A stretch of 64,000 bases of DNA, from positions 1 to 64,000 of the forward strand of contig JAJXWB010000004.1 of the NCBI GenBank assembly GCA_021781815.1. Direction: 5' to 3'. The stretch comes from Pseudomonadota bacterium (GTDB lineage: Bacteria > Pseudomonadota > Alphaproteobacteria > Rhizobiales > Beijerinckiaceae). Below, piece after piece: positions 8,643-18,108 of the stretch. The position numbers and the translations under genes were made by a program. Position 1 is the first letter of the stretch. Each line of letters opens with the position of its first letter. The notes under the pieces were generated by a model. It was given only the letters and a program-made list of their open reading frames with translations, was not told where the DNA came from and ran no database searches.

Positions 8643-10286
8643 ATGGATCGATCCGAAGTTCGCGCCGCTTTCGCCGCGCTTGAGGCGCACCGCGCCCAAA
8701 TCGCCGGCGCGCGCATTGCCGATCTGTTTGACCGCGATCCCCGCCGGTTCGAGCGGTTCAGCGTGCGCCTCGCCGACATGCTGTTTGATTATTCCAAGCA
8801 CAAGGCGACCAGCGCGACGATCCAGTTGCTGGTCGCGCTCGCCCGCGCGGCGAAGCTCGAGGAGCGGCGCGCGGCCCTGTTCGCAGGCGAGAAGGTGAAT
8901 GTCACCGAGCGGCGGCCAGCCCTGCATATGGCGCTGCGCAATCTGACGGATCGTCCCTTCTGCGTGGATGGACGGGATGTCATGCCGGATGTGCGCGACG
9001 TGCGCGCGCGGGTCGCGAGCTTCGCGCAGGCGGTCCGCGCCGGCGCGATTCGCGGCGCGCGCGGCGAGGTCTTCACGGATGTCGTGAACATCGGCATCGG
9101 CGGCTCCGATCTCGGCCCGGCGATGGCCGCCCGCGCGCTCTCGCCGTATATGTCGCCGAAATTGCGCGGGCATTTCGTCTCCAATGTGGATGGCGCCGAT
9201 CTCGGAGATACGATCAGGTCGCTCGATCCGGCCAGAACACTGTTCGTCGTCTCGTCGAAAACATTCACGACACAGGAAACGATGGCGAACGCAGCGTCAG
9301 CGCGAAAATTCGTGGCGGATGCCCTCGGCGAGGCGGCGGTCGCCGACCATTTCGCGGCGGTCTCGACCCGTCTCGACAAGGTTGCGGAATTCGGAATCCG
9401 GCCCGATCGCGTCTTTGGTTTCTGGGATTGGGTCGGCGGTCGCTATTCCATGTGGTCGGCGATCGGACTGTCGCTCGTCATCGCGATTGGTCCCGAGCCG
9501 TTCGAGGAGTTTCTCCGGGGCGGGCAGGATGTGGACGAACATTTCGTTTCGGCGCCGCTCGACGCCAACATCCCCGTGCTGATGGGCCTGCTCGGCGTCT
9601 GGCGGCGCAATATGTTCGCAGAGAGCGTCCATCTCGTCATTCCCTATGACCAGCGGCTCGCCCGTTTTCCGGCTTACCTGCAGCAGCTCGACATGGAATC
9701 GAACGGCAAGCACGTGACCCGCGACGGCGCGCCGGTTGCGACCGCCACGGGTCCATTCGTGTTCGGCGAGCCCGGCACCAATGGCCAGCACGCCTTCTTC
9801 CAGCTTCTGCATCAGGGCGTGAACGTCGCGCCGATCGACTTCCTCGTTGCCGCGGAGCCGACCGACGCCGATCCCGTCCATCATGCGCTGCTCGTCGCCA
9901 ATTGTCTGGCCCAGAGCGAGGCGATGATGCGCGGCCGGAGCCGGGCGGAAGTGCAGGCCATCCTGAAGGCGCAGGGCCTGAGCGCGGAAGAGGCGGCTTC
10001 GCTCGCCCCGCACAAGACCTTCGCCGGCGACCGTCCGTCCTCGACTCTGATGTATCGCAGGCTCGATCCGCGCAATCTTGGTCGTCTGGTCGCTCTCTAC
10101 GAGCACAAGGTGTTCGTTCAGTCGGTGATCTGGGATATCAATCCGTTTGACCAGTGGGGCGTCGAACTCGGCAAGGAATTGTGCAATAGGCTCGCCCCGA
10201 TCGTGCAGGATCCCGCCCGCACGACGGAAGGGCTCGACGGCTCGACGGCCGGTCTGATTGCGTGGCGGCGCCATCTCAGCCGCTGA
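8643..10286 (+). CDS. pgi: Glucose-6-phosphate isomerase
   Basis: 547 residues, the usual length of the long bacterial form. It interconverts glucose 6-phosphate and fructose 6-phosphate in the cytosol. The phosphate-binding loops are GIGGSDLGP and SSKTFTTQET, the first PGI signature region is followed by the catalytic Glu in MESNGKHV, and the second signature is the stretch VIWDINPFDQWGVELGK near residue 500. The 237-bp gap upstream is shared with the divergent stress protein gene and holds only a weak GGATC/GATCC repeat (8471-8492). Monocistronic as far as can be seen. Confidence 0.97.
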   Translation: MDRSEVRAAFAALEAHRAQIAGARIADLFDRDPRRFERFSVRLADMLFDYSKHKATSATIQLLVALARAAKLEERRAALFAGEKVNVTERRPALHMALRNLTDRPFCVDGRDVMPDVRDVRARVASFAQAVRAGAIRGARGEVFTDVVNIGIGGSDLGPAMAARALSPYMSPKLRGHFVSNVDGADLGDTIRSLDPARTLFVVSSKTFTTQETMANAASARKFVADALGEAAVADHFAAVSTRLDKVAEFGIRPDRVFGFWDWVGGRYSMWSAIGLSLVIAIGPEPFEEFLRGGQDVDEHFVSAPLDANIPVLMGLLGVWRRNMFAESVHLVIPYDQRLARFPAYLQQLDMESNGKHVTRDGAPVATATGPFVFGEPGTNGQHAFFQLLHQGVNVAPIDFLVAAEPTDADPVHHALLVANCLAQSEAMMRGRSRAEVQAILKAQGLSAEEAASLAPHKTFAGDRPSSTLMYRRLDPRNLGRLVALYEHKVFVQSVIWDINPFDQWGVELGKELCNRLAPIVQDPARTTEGLDGSTAGLIAWRRHLSR

Positions 10287-10418
10287 GTCCGTTTCGTCAA
10301 CAGGATGAGTTGTCAGGCAAAATTCGCTCGCCCGACCCAAGGCTGCAACGCTTTGGTAAAGGCTTCGAGACATGATGGCCAAGGCCCAATCCGGTTCCCC
10401 AGCGGAAAGGCTGAAGGC

Positions 10419-13082
10419 GTGCGCGGCTACAGATACAGGTGGATCATCGGCGTCGCCGTGGCAATCGCGCTGCTGGCGTCGGCCGTCGTCGGCCTTGTGA
10501 TCCGGCGAATGCAGGAAGAGGCCCTGTCCGACGCGCGGCGCGCCGTATCGGGGCTGGCGGCGATGTTGGGCGAACAGGTCCAGCAGTCTATCCAGGCGAT
10601 CGATCTCGCCCTGAACGAGGTGGCGGCCGACGCGGCGGCGAATTCGGAGGCGGAATTCGCGGCGAAAGCCCGCACGCCTCGCGTTCTGGAATCGCTGGCG
10701 AACATAGCCGCCAGGCGAACGTCGATCGACCTCATTTCGATCGAGGATACCAATGGCGCGACGCTGGCGACCTCGCGCGGCGCGGCCACGGAAAGCAGCA
10801 ACCCGATTTATCTCCTGTTCGATTTCCTCAAGAACAACCGCACGCGCGAGACGCAGGTCGGCCCCCTGCGGGTCAGCGAGGCGACCGGCGCGCTCGTGGT
10901 CGACTTCATGCGTCGACTGGAGACGAGCGACGGCGCCTTCCTTGGCGTGGCGCGCGTCAGCGTCACGCCGGAAACGCTGGTGAGCACCTACTCGCCGCTC
11001 GCCGCGATGCAGGGCCGCAGCTATGCGCTGTTTTCCCATGATGGATCGATCCTCGCGCGATACCCGGCCCATTTCGCCGTCGTCGGCCAGAAACTGCCGC
11101 GGGAATCCAAATGGTACGACGTGGTTGCGCGCGGCGGCGGTCTGTATGAAACGCGCAGCGTCTTCGACGGCGCCGAGCGGATCCTCGCTGTAAAGACCTT
11201 GCCGCTCTCGCAACTCGTCGTCACGGTCGCAATCCTGCGCTCGACCGCGCTCGCGCAATGGCGAGAGCAATCAAGTCTGCTCGTCCTGGGCTTCGTGCTG
11301 GCGTTGATGGTTGCCGGCGTTCTCGTCCGGACGCTGCTCGTCCAGTTCCAGAACGTGGGCGACAAGGAAGCCGCCCTCCGGGCCAAGTCCCTGGAGCTCG
11401 AACTGTCGAACCAGCGATTCGCGACCGCTCTCGGCAATATGTCGCAGGGACTGGTCGTCTTCGATCGCGATGGGCGCGTCGTCATCTCGAATGAGCGCTA
11501 TGCGACGATCTATGGCCTGGACCCGGACGCGATAAAGCCCGGAATGATGGCCAAGGCGATCCTTGATCTGCGAACGTCGCGCGGCGTGTTCGCCGGCGAG
11601 TCGCCGCAATCGTATATCCAGAACGCGATGAGTCGGCGGTACACGGATCAGCGGATCGATCATCTCAATACGGGACGGTCGATCCTCGTCAATCACGCCG
11701 CATGTGGCGATGGCGGCCTCGTCGTCACGCACGAGGATGTGACAGAACGCGAACAGACCCACGCGCGCATCGCCTATCTGGCGATGCACGACGAACTGAC
11801 GCAACTGGCCAATCGCGCGCTTTTTCTCAGCGCGCTGGAAACGCTGAAACGCGGATTGGGATCGACCAGCGCTGCGATCGTCGTCATGCTGATAGATCTC
11901 GACAATTTCAAACCCGTCAACGATACGTTCGGGCATGAGGCGGGCGACAGGGTTTTGCGGGAATGCGCGCTGCGCATCCTCAGCGCGGCGCCCTATGCCC
12001 ACGTCGTCGCCAGGCTCGGCGGCGACGAATTCGCCATCGCCTGCGGAACTCACGATTCAGATGGCGCAGGCATGTCCGAGGCGGCCGCGCGGCTGATTTC
12101 GGCGATTTCGGCGCCTTACACGATCGATGGGCAATCGCCGGAGGTCGGCGCCTGTGTCGGCGTCGCCGTGCATGTCGATCCCGATCTGTCGATCGACGAC
12201 ATGCTGCGGCGCGCCGATCTGGCGCTCTATACGGCAAAGGCTGGCGGCGCCAACCGCTCCCGTCTGTTCGAGCCATGGATGGAGCTGGAGGCGATCACGC
12301 GCCGCGAACTTGCGGCGGACCTGGCGCATGCCATCGACAATGATCAGCTCTATCTGGCCTATCAGCCGATCGTTGACGCCGACACGATGGAAATTCGGCA
12401 GATGGAGGCCCTGCTGCGGTGGCCGCATGCCCGGCGCGGCCTGATTCCGCCTCAGGAATTTGTGCGACTGGCCGAGGAAATGCATTTGATCGATCATCTC
12501 GGCGCCTGGGTTATCCGCCGCGCGACGGCGGACGCCGCGCAATGGCCGCAGGAGGTTGTCGTCGCAGTCAATGTGTCGCCGCTGCAACTGGCCAGCAGCG
12601 ATTTCGCCGCATCGGTCCTGCGGGCGCTCGAAGCGAGCGAAATCTCGCCGCGACGCCTCGAAATCGAGATAACGGAATCCGCCTTCCTGCAGGACAAGGG
12701 GGACAGCCTCGTCGGTCTGCATCGTCTGCGCGATCTGGGCGTCTCCGTCGCCCTCGATGATTTCGGCACCGGATTTTCGTCGCTGAGCTATCTGAAGCGG
12801 TTTCCATTCGACAGGCTCAAGATCGATCGATCTTTTGTAGCCGACGCCGCGCGCGACGCCGGATCGGCGGCGATCATCGCGGCGACCGTCCAGCTTGCGC
12901 GCGCGTTCGAGATCGAGATCACGGCCGAAGGCGTTGAGACCTGGGAACAGTATCAGGTATTGCGCGCTACGGGCGTGCGGATGATGCAGGGTTATCTCTT
13001 TGGCTGGCCAGAACGCGTCGAGGGCGCGCTGCCCATCGTATCGACCGTGATTCCAGCGACGGCGTCGCGCCGCCTCGCCTGA
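10419..13082 (+). CDS. Membrane-bound GGDEF-EAL c-di-GMP protein with PAS domain
   Basis: 887 residues from GTG 10419, chosen for GGAAAGG 8 nt upstream; an ATG at 10305 without a ribosome site would add 38 residues. A transmembrane helix (IIGVAVAIALLASAVVGLVI) and a second near residue 285 flank a periplasmic Cache/dCACHE-like sensor. A PAS domain follows (FATALGNMSQGLVVFDRDGRV), then GGDEF at residues 534-538 and EAL at 663-665. Cyclase and phosphodiesterase motifs both look intact (GGDEF; EALLRW, NVSPLQL, EITESAF, DDFGTGFSS, AEGVET, QGYLFG). No RxxD inhibitory site precedes GGDEF. It makes and/or degrades c-di-GMP; the net direction cannot be read. Confidence 0.9.
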   Translation: MRGYRYRWIIGVAVAIALLASAVVGLVIRRMQEEALSDARRAVSGLAAMLGEQVQQSIQAIDLALNEVAADAAANSEAEFAAKARTPRVLESLANIAARRTSIDLISIEDTNGATLATSRGAATESSNPIYLLFDFLKNNRTRETQVGPLRVSEATGALVVDFMRRLETSDGAFLGVARVSVTPETLVSTYSPLAAMQGRSYALFSHDGSILARYPAHFAVVGQKLPRESKWYDVVARGGGLYETRSVFDGAERILAVKTLPLSQLVVTVAILRSTALAQWREQSSLLVLGFVLALMVAGVLVRTLLVQFQNVGDKEAALRAKSLELELSNQRFATALGNMSQGLVVFDRDGRVVISNERYATIYGLDPDAIKPGMMAKAILDLRTSRGVFAGESPQSYIQNAMSRRYTDQRIDHLNTGRSILVNHAACGDGGLVVTHEDVTEREQTHARIAYLAMHDELTQLANRALFLSALETLKRGLGSTSAAIVVMLIDLDNFKPVNDTFGHEAGDRVLRECALRILSAAPYAHVVARLGGDEFAIACGTHDSDGAGMSEAAARLISAISAPYTIDGQSPEVGACVGVAVHVDPDLSIDDMLRRADLALYTAKAGGANRSRLFEPWMELEAITRRELAADLAHAIDNDQLYLAYQPIVDADTMEIRQMEALLRWPHARRGLIPPQEFVRLAEEMHLIDHLGAWVIRRATADAAQWPQEVVVAVNVSPLQLASSDFAASVLRALEASEISPRRLEIEITESAFLQDKGDSLVGLHRLRDLGVSVALDDFGTGFSSLSYLKRFPFDRLKIDRSFVADAARDAGSAAIIAATVQLARAFEIEITAEGVETWEQYQVLRATGVRMMQGYLFGWPERVEGALPIVSTVIPATASRRLA

Positions 13083-13088
13083 CCGGAT

Positions 13089-13418
13089 CTATTCGTCTTC
13101 GCCGAATCGGTTCGCGACCAGCGTCGCGATCGCCTCGATCGCCGTCCGCGCCTGCGGCCCGACGGCCGCGACCCGGATCGAGGAGCCGATCCCGGCGCCG
13201 AGCGTCAAAATTCCCATGATCGACGTGCCGCCGACGGTTTCGCCGCAGCGGGACACGGTTACGTCGCAGTCGAAATTCTCGACGCATTGTACGAACTTCG
13301 CCGTTGCGCGCGCGTGCAGCCCCTTTTTGTTGACGATCGTCAGGTCGCGCGCGACGGCCCCTTCGGGAACCGCGTCGTTGTCCGGGCACTCGTCGCAGCC
13401 TTGCTCGTCCATGCTCAT
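13089..13418 (-). CDS. ptsH: HPr-like phosphocarrier protein of the regulatory PTS
   Basis: 109 residues. The phospho-acceptor His35 sits in KKGLHARATAKF, and the HPr-kinase target Ser66 in GGTSIMGILTLGAG. It relays phosphate from enzyme I to EIIA and is the substrate of HprK. The start at 13418 overlaps the EIIA stop (ATGA), so it is the last gene of the hprK-manX-ptsH group. It carries an acidic N-terminal extension of about 23 residues with Cys8-x2-Cys11 (CDEC) that core HPr proteins lack. A second ATG at 13412 would shorten it by two residues. It converges with the GGDEF-EAL gene, 6 bp between stops. Confidence 0.93.
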   Translation of the reverse strand: MSMDEQGCDECPDNDAVPEGAVARDLTIVNKKGLHARATAKFVQCVENFDCDVTVSRCGETVGGTSIMGILTLGAGIGSSIRVAAVGPQARTAIEAIATLVANRFGEDE

Positions 13419-13816
13419 TTCCCGCTCAGAACGCGGCTGGCGATTTGAATGTACTTGCGGCCGGCGTCCTGCGCCTGCGCCACCGCTGTTTCTAGGCTGC
13501 AATGATCGCGCACCGAGGTGAGCTTGATCAGCATCGGAAGATTGACGCCGGCCACGACCTCGACTTTCGCGCCGTTCATGACCGAGATCGACAGGTTCGA
13601 CGGCGTGCCGCCGAACATGTCGGTCAACAGAACCACGCCTTGGCCCGATTCGACAGATTTGACAGCGTCCATGATGTCGCGCCGTCTCTGTTCCATGTCG
13701 TCGTCCGGCCCGATCGTGATGGTGGCGAGCTGTTTTTGCGGGCCGACCACGTGTTCGAGCGCCGCGCGAAACTCTGTCGCGAGGCAACCATGGGTCACGA
13801 GGACCATACCGATCAT
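13415..13816 (-). CDS. manX: PTS EIIA component, mannose family (regulatory)
   Basis: 133 residues. The phosphorylated residue is His9 in MVLVTHG; GGTPSNLSI and GVNLPMLIKL are signature segments of the EIIA-Man fold. No EIIB, EIIC or EIID gene is near, so it is not a sugar transporter component but the regulatory EIIA found in Alphaproteobacteria, where it forms a chain with HPr and EI-Ntr. It overlaps ptsH by 4 nt. Upstream, 177 bp separate it from hprK (13817-13993), where I see no gene. Its phosphorylation state probably informs on carbon or nitrogen supply. Confidence 0.92.
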   Translation of the reverse strand: MIGMVLVTHGCLATEFRAALEHVVGPQKQLATITIGPDDDMEQRRRDIMDAVKSVESGQGVVLLTDMFGGTPSNLSISVMNGAKVEVVAGVNLPMLIKLTSVRDHCSLETAVAQAQDAGRKYIQIASRVLSGK

Positions 13817-13993
13817 CTGGCGTAACCGTTCATGTCGAGCTCGGTTCCGATCGCGCCGCGCTGGTGCGCAGGCTCGCCGGAAATGCTTAATTTATTCACT
13901 TTGTGCAAGCCGACCTCTCCCAGCCCGCAGCGGGCGGCCATTTTGTTCGTCGCCGCGAGCTTGGCAAGCGAAATGCGCATCGCTGTCGTCAAT

Positions 13994-14470
13994 TTAGGCG
14001 CCCGCCGCTGCGATTTTTTCGACCAGCAGGCGCGCGCCCCCTGGTTCGCCGATGACGAGTGCTATACGTGGCGCCGCAACCCCCGCAATTTCCGTCGATC
14101 GCGCTCTTTCGTCGGGGAAACGGGGCGGATCGTCGCCGCCTTGCGCCCGGTCGACGAGATCGACCACGAGACGCAGCACGGCCGCCTTTTCATGGTCGAC
14201 CACGAAAATCCCCTGTCCCCGCCGCTCCACCTGCCCGGCGATGGTCGGATGCGGCGACAATATCGCGCGGCCGGCGCGCGCGACGATCTGGACCCGGTCG
14301 TCCGCGACGAGTCGGCCGAACCAGCCGCGCGAGCGCGCCTCGGCCGCCAGTTCCTCCGCAAGTCTGCTCTTGCCCGCGCCGGAGCGCCCGCGAATAAGAA
14401 CCCCGGCGTCCCGGACGATCACGGCGACGGCGTGGTGCGTGGAGCTGACGGGTCGATGCGTCCTTGTCAT
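13994..14470 (-). CDS. hprK: HPr kinase/phosphorylase, short alphaproteobacterial form
   Basis: 158 residues, about half the size of the Firmicutes enzyme; it holds only the C-terminal catalytic domain. Walker A is GRSGAGKS at residues 28-35, followed by the HPrK-type LVADDRV and GQGIFVVDHE segments. It phosphorylates Ser66 of the HPr encoded downstream. Its start overlaps the chvG stop by 4 nt (ATGA), placing the PTS kinase in the same transcript as the ChvG/ChvI sensor system. This gene order is typical of Hyphomicrobiales. Confidence 0.93.
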   Translation of the reverse strand: MTRTHRPVSSTHHAVAVIVRDAGVLIRGRSGAGKSRLAEELAAEARSRGWFGRLVADDRVQIVARAGRAILSPHPTIAGQVERRGQGIFVVDHEKAAVLRLVVDLVDRAQGGDDPPRFPDERARSTEIAGVAAPRIALVIGEPGGARLLVEKIAAAGA

Positions 14471-16266
14471 GGGGCCGCCGGAAGCCAGACGATGAATCGT
14501 GCGCCGGCAGGTTTGTCAGGATCGCCCGCCGTGGCGCGGTTCATTGCGCGGATCCGGCCCTGGTGCGCCTCGACGATCTGGCGCGAGATCGACAGGCCAA
14601 GCCCCGAATTCTGGCCAAAGCCCTGGTTGGGTCGATCCGTGTAAAACCGTTCAAAAATACGCTCTAAGGCGTGAGCGGGAATGCCTGGCCCGTCGTCGTC
14701 GATCACGATCTCGTATCCGTCGCGCACCGGACCGTCGTTCGCCGCGCCGCGCGCCTGCCGCAGGCCGACGCGCACGGAGCCGCCGTGCGCCGAGAATGAC
14801 CGCGCGTTGTCGATGAGATTGTTGAAAACCTGGCCGAGCCGCGAATCATGCGCGAGCACCCGCCATGATCGGCGTTCGGGCTCGCTCGCGGGCGCAGCTT
14901 CGATCTTCAGCGTGACCGACACACCGTCTCCGCGATCGACGCTCTGTGCGACGCCAACGACCGCATGCAGCACCGCCGACAGGTCGACCGTCTGCATGTC
15001 GGCGCGGGCGAGTTCGGCGTCGAGACGCGAGGCGTCGGAAATATCGCTGATCAGCCGATCGAGCCGGCGCACGTCATGCTGAATGACCGCCAGCAGGCGA
15101 CCACGGGACTCCTCACTGCGCGCAATCGGCAGGGTCTCGACCGCGCTGCGCAGTGAGGTCAGCGGGTTCTTGAGTTCATGCGCGACATCGGCGGCGAAGC
15201 TCTCGATCGCCTCGATCCTTGAATAGAGCGCGCCGGTCATTTCGCGCAATGCGCCGGAAAGGTGTCCAATTTCGTCGGATCGATCGGAAAAATCGGGAAT
15301 TTCCTGCCGGGATTTGCTGCCGCGGCGCACGCGCTCGGCGGCCTCGGCCAGTCGGCGGATTGGTTCAGCGATCGTTCCCGCGAAGAACAGCGACAGGAGA
15401 AGCATCACGCCGGCCGAAACGACGAAAATGCGCACGATCGCCCAACGTTCAGACGCGATGATCGCGTCGATGTCGCCTCCCCTTGTCGACAGCAGCAGCG
15501 CGCCGCGCACCGCCCGGAACCGCTGGATTGGCACCGCGACGGACACGACCGTCTCGCCGCGGTCGTTCACCAGCACCACAGATTCCTCGCCGCCGGCCAG
15601 CGCGCGCGCGACCTCGGGATAGTTTCGGGCGCCGTTTTCGCCGATGTCGTCGTCCGCTGCCGAACCGGTCGAGCCAAAACGTCGCTTCAGGTCGTTCCAC
15701 AGCCGCTGGAGGACACCGGGGCGATTCCTTCCCACCGGCGGCAGATCCGCGCGCAGGATCGTCGACCGGCTCGTGAGCGAGCGCGAGTCCAGCAGCATGT
15801 AGCCGTCGCGGTCGAAAACCCGGGCGCGCGTTCGCGTCGGCGAGACCAGCCGGTGCAGCAGCGGTCCGATGCGATCGGGATTGATCGAGAATTCGAGACT
15901 GGGCGAGGTCTCATCGGAGGGGCCATAGCTCTGCCCCGGCGCCAGACGCAGCAGTTTTTCCGGATCGATGGCGATCGAATCGGTCTCGACCGTGGCCGAC
16001 GAGGCGATCGCCGCGGCAATGATTTCGCTCTGAATCCGAAGGCTCTGCAGGCGGGCGTCGATCAGGCCGGCGCGGAACTGGTTCAGGTAGAGGAAGCCGA
16101 TCAGCAGCGCAAACAGCCCGCCGAGATTGAGAACGATGATGCGGCGCGTCAGCGACGACGAGAAGCGCGCCATCAGCGCGCGCCATAGCTGGCGCACCCG
16201 CACAAGTCGTTTCAATCTGCGCAGCGACCGCCCGGCCGGCTGCTCCATGTGCGCGCCGACGCTCAT
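14467..16266 (-). CDS. chvG: Sensor histidine kinase ChvG (BvrS/ExoS type)
   Basis: 599 residues. Two membrane helices (about residues 42-60 and 276-296) enclose a large periplasmic sensor region, followed by HAMP. His363 lies in DVAHELKNPLTSLRSA, and the ATPase has the N box (FNNLIDNARSFSAHGG), DDDGPGIP and the GLGLSISRQIVEAHQG end. ChvG senses acid and envelope stress and phosphorylates ChvI in plant- and animal-associated rhizobia and Brucella. The start codon lies 27 bp after the chvI stop. The gene is coupled to hprK downstream. Confidence 0.93.
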   Translation of the reverse strand: MSVGAHMEQPAGRSLRRLKRLVRVRQLWRALMARFSSSLTRRIIVLNLGGLFALLIGFLYLNQFRAGLIDARLQSLRIQSEIIAAAIASSATVETDSIAIDPEKLLRLAPGQSYGPSDETSPSLEFSINPDRIGPLLHRLVSPTRTRARVFDRDGYMLLDSRSLTSRSTILRADLPPVGRNRPGVLQRLWNDLKRRFGSTGSAADDDIGENGARNYPEVARALAGGEESVVLVNDRGETVVSVAVPIQRFRAVRGALLLSTRGGDIDAIIASERWAIVRIFVVSAGVMLLLSLFFAGTIAEPIRRLAEAAERVRRGSKSRQEIPDFSDRSDEIGHLSGALREMTGALYSRIEAIESFAADVAHELKNPLTSLRSAVETLPIARSEESRGRLLAVIQHDVRRLDRLISDISDASRLDAELARADMQTVDLSAVLHAVVGVAQSVDRGDGVSVTLKIEAAPASEPERRSWRVLAHDSRLGQVFNNLIDNARSFSAHGGSVRVGLRQARGAANDGPVRDGYEIVIDDDGPGIPAHALERIFERFYTDRPNQGFGQNSGLGLSISRQIVEAHQGRIRAMNRATAGDPDKPAGARFIVWLPAAP

Positions 16267-16293
16267 CTGGCCTGAAAGCCCGCCAAAAACGTC

Positions 16294-16992
16294 TTACGCC
16301 TCCTTGAAGCGATAGCCGACGCCGTACAGTGTTTCGATCATTTCAAAATCGTCGTCCACGGCCTTGAATTTCTTGCGCAGGCGCTTGATGTGGCTGTCGA
16401 TGGTGCGGTCGTCGACATAGACCTGGTCGTCGTAGGCCGCGTCCATCAGCGCATTGCGGCTCTTGACCACGCCCGGCCGGGTGGCGAGCGCCTGCAGGAT
16501 CAGGAATTCCGTGACCGTCAACGTTACGGGCTCTCCGTTCCACGTGCAGGTGTGGCGCTCGGGGTCCATGCGCAGCGCCCCGCGCTCAAGAAGTCTGGCC
16601 TCCGATTCTTTCTGCGCGCCCGCTTCCTTCGGGTTCGCGCGGCGCAGGATGGCCTTCACGCGCTCGACCAGCAGGCGCTGCGAAAACGGCTTTCGGATGA
16701 AATCGTCGGCGCCCATCTTGAGGCCGAACAATTCGTCGATCTCCTCGTCCTTGGAGGTGAGGAAGATCACGGGCAGATCCGACTTCTGGCGCAGGCGTCG
16801 CAGCAATTCCATCCCGTCCATCCTCGGCATCTTGATGTCGAAGATGGCGAGGTCGGGCGGGTTTGTCCGCAAACCGTCGAGCGCTGCGGCGCCGTCCGTA
16901 TAGGTCTGCACCCGGTACCCCTCGCCTTCCAGCGCTATGGAGACGGAGGTGAGGATGTTGCGGTCGTCGTCGACGAGAGCGATTGTAGGCAT
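16294..16992 (-). CDS. chvI: Response regulator ChvI (BvrR/ExoS-system type)
   Basis: 232 residues. The receiver domain has the acidic pair VDDD at residues 7-10, phospho-acceptor Asp52 in [13 protein letters not shown], and the FLTSKDEE Lys segment. The C-terminal OmpR-type winged helix shows [17 protein letters not shown] and [17 protein letters not shown]. It is a DNA-binding regulator of envelope, exopolysaccharide and acid-response genes in this order. It is the first gene of the chvI-chvG-hprK-manX-ptsH group. The 199-bp gap 16993-17191 should hold its promoter and that of the divergent HugZ-like gene. Confidence 0.95.
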   Translation of the reverse strand: MPTIALVDDDRNILTSVSIALEGEGYRVQTYTDGAAALDGLRTNPPDLAIFDIKMPRMDGMELLRRLRQKSDLPVIFLTSKDEEIDELFGLKMGADDFIRKPFSQRLLVERVKAILRRANPKEAGAQKESEARLLERGALRMDPERHTCTWNGEPVTLTVTEFLILQALATRPGVVKSRNALMDAAYDDQVYVDDRTIDSHIKRLRKKFKAVDDDFEMIETLYGVGYRFKEA

Positions 16993-17191
16993 GAAGGGTG
17001 TTGTCCTCGGTCGGTTCGGGCGGGCGTCCGCAGCCGGTCACCGCGGGTCCCGACCATATTTCGCCACGCGGACTGAATGTGGCCTGAACGCCGGCGGCCT
17101 AACTCGGGCGGCCGGAATGTCTTGGCCATTTCGGGCCACAATGCGACAAAGCGCTCGATATATAGGCGCAACGCCAGAGGAAATCGACCCC

Positions 17192-17959
17192 GTGCCAGGC
17201 AAACCCGCGGAAACTCTCAACAAGCAGCCCGATTACGACCCGGTCGGCGAGGCGAAGCGCCTCCTCCGCATCGTACGGGCGGGATGCCTCGCCACGCTCG
17301 ACGGGCGCAGCCGGCCATTCGCCACGCTGGTCAATGTCGCCACCGCCGCGGACGGCGCGCCGATCCTGCTGATGTCGAAACTGGCGGCCCATACACGCCA
17401 TCTCGAAGCCCGGGCGGAGGCGTCGATCCTGCTGCCGCAGGCGGGCAAGGGCGATCCGCTCGCCCATCCGCGCCTCACCGTCTCGGGCAGTCTCGCGCGC
17501 GATCCGGACCCCGCCCTGCGCGCGAGATTTCTGGCGCGACACCCCAAATCCGAGCTGTATGCCGGCTTTGCCGACTTCTCCTTCTGGCGGATGGAGGTCG
17601 ACGGCTTCCATCTCAATGGCGGCTTCGCACGCGCCGCCGATTTCGAGCCGGCGGACATCCTGACCGATGTCGTCGGGGCGGCGGACCTCGTCGCTGCGGA
17701 GGCGGGCGTCCTGCAGCACCTCAACCAGGATCACGCCGAGACGTTGCGACTCTATGCCGCCCGCCTCGATGGGCAGGCGCATGCGCGCTGGCATGCCACC
17801 GGCGTCGATCCGGAGGGCCTCGACCTGTCGGCGGGCGACAAGACCTCGCGAATTGCCTTTCCGAATCGCATCACGACGGCGGCCGATCTGCGGGCTGTGC
17901 TGGTCGAACTGGCCGCTGAAGCGCGCCGGCGCGATGCGGGCGAGACGCCGCCCCTATAA
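17192..17959 (+). CDS. HugZ-like heme/FMN split-barrel protein
   Basis: 255 residues from GTG 17192, chosen for AGAGGA about 11 nt upstream and because family members begin near this point. Longer starts (17141, 17117) would run into the chvI promoter region. The N-terminal part is a pyridoxamine-phosphate-oxidase-like split barrel (CLATLDGRSRPFATLVNVA, ILLMSKLAAHTRHLEA). The C-terminal part is a DUF2470-like domain with HLNQDHAETLRLY, the heme-ligand region in HugZ proteins. Members take part in heme iron use. Its place between divergent chvI and pckA is unusual compared with relatives where those two are adjacent. Confidence 0.85.
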   Translation: MPGKPAETLNKQPDYDPVGEAKRLLRIVRAGCLATLDGRSRPFATLVNVATAADGAPILLMSKLAAHTRHLEARAEASILLPQAGKGDPLAHPRLTVSGSLARDPDPALRARFLARHPKSELYAGFADFSFWRMEVDGFHLNGGFARAADFEPADILTDVVGAADLVAAEAGVLQHLNQDHAETLRLYAARLDGQAHARWHATGVDPEGLDLSAGDKTSRIAFPNRITTAADLRAVLVELAAEARRRDAGETPPL

Positions 17960-18108
17960 CGGGATGTTTATCCTGTCTTCTGGCTAAACCTTTGGATGGC
18001 TTGCCCTGAACGCTCGTGGCGACTAAACGTCGCGCGAATTCCAATCTTGTGACACGATGCCGGCGAGCGATGGAGCTAATCTTCGCCCCGACCGGCCGGG
18101 AGATGCGC

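Noticed and set aside
16937-17191. Longer N-terminus for the HugZ-like gene
   Set aside because: The extension has no similarity to the family and overlaps the chvI start and its promoter region; GTG 17192 has a ribosome site.
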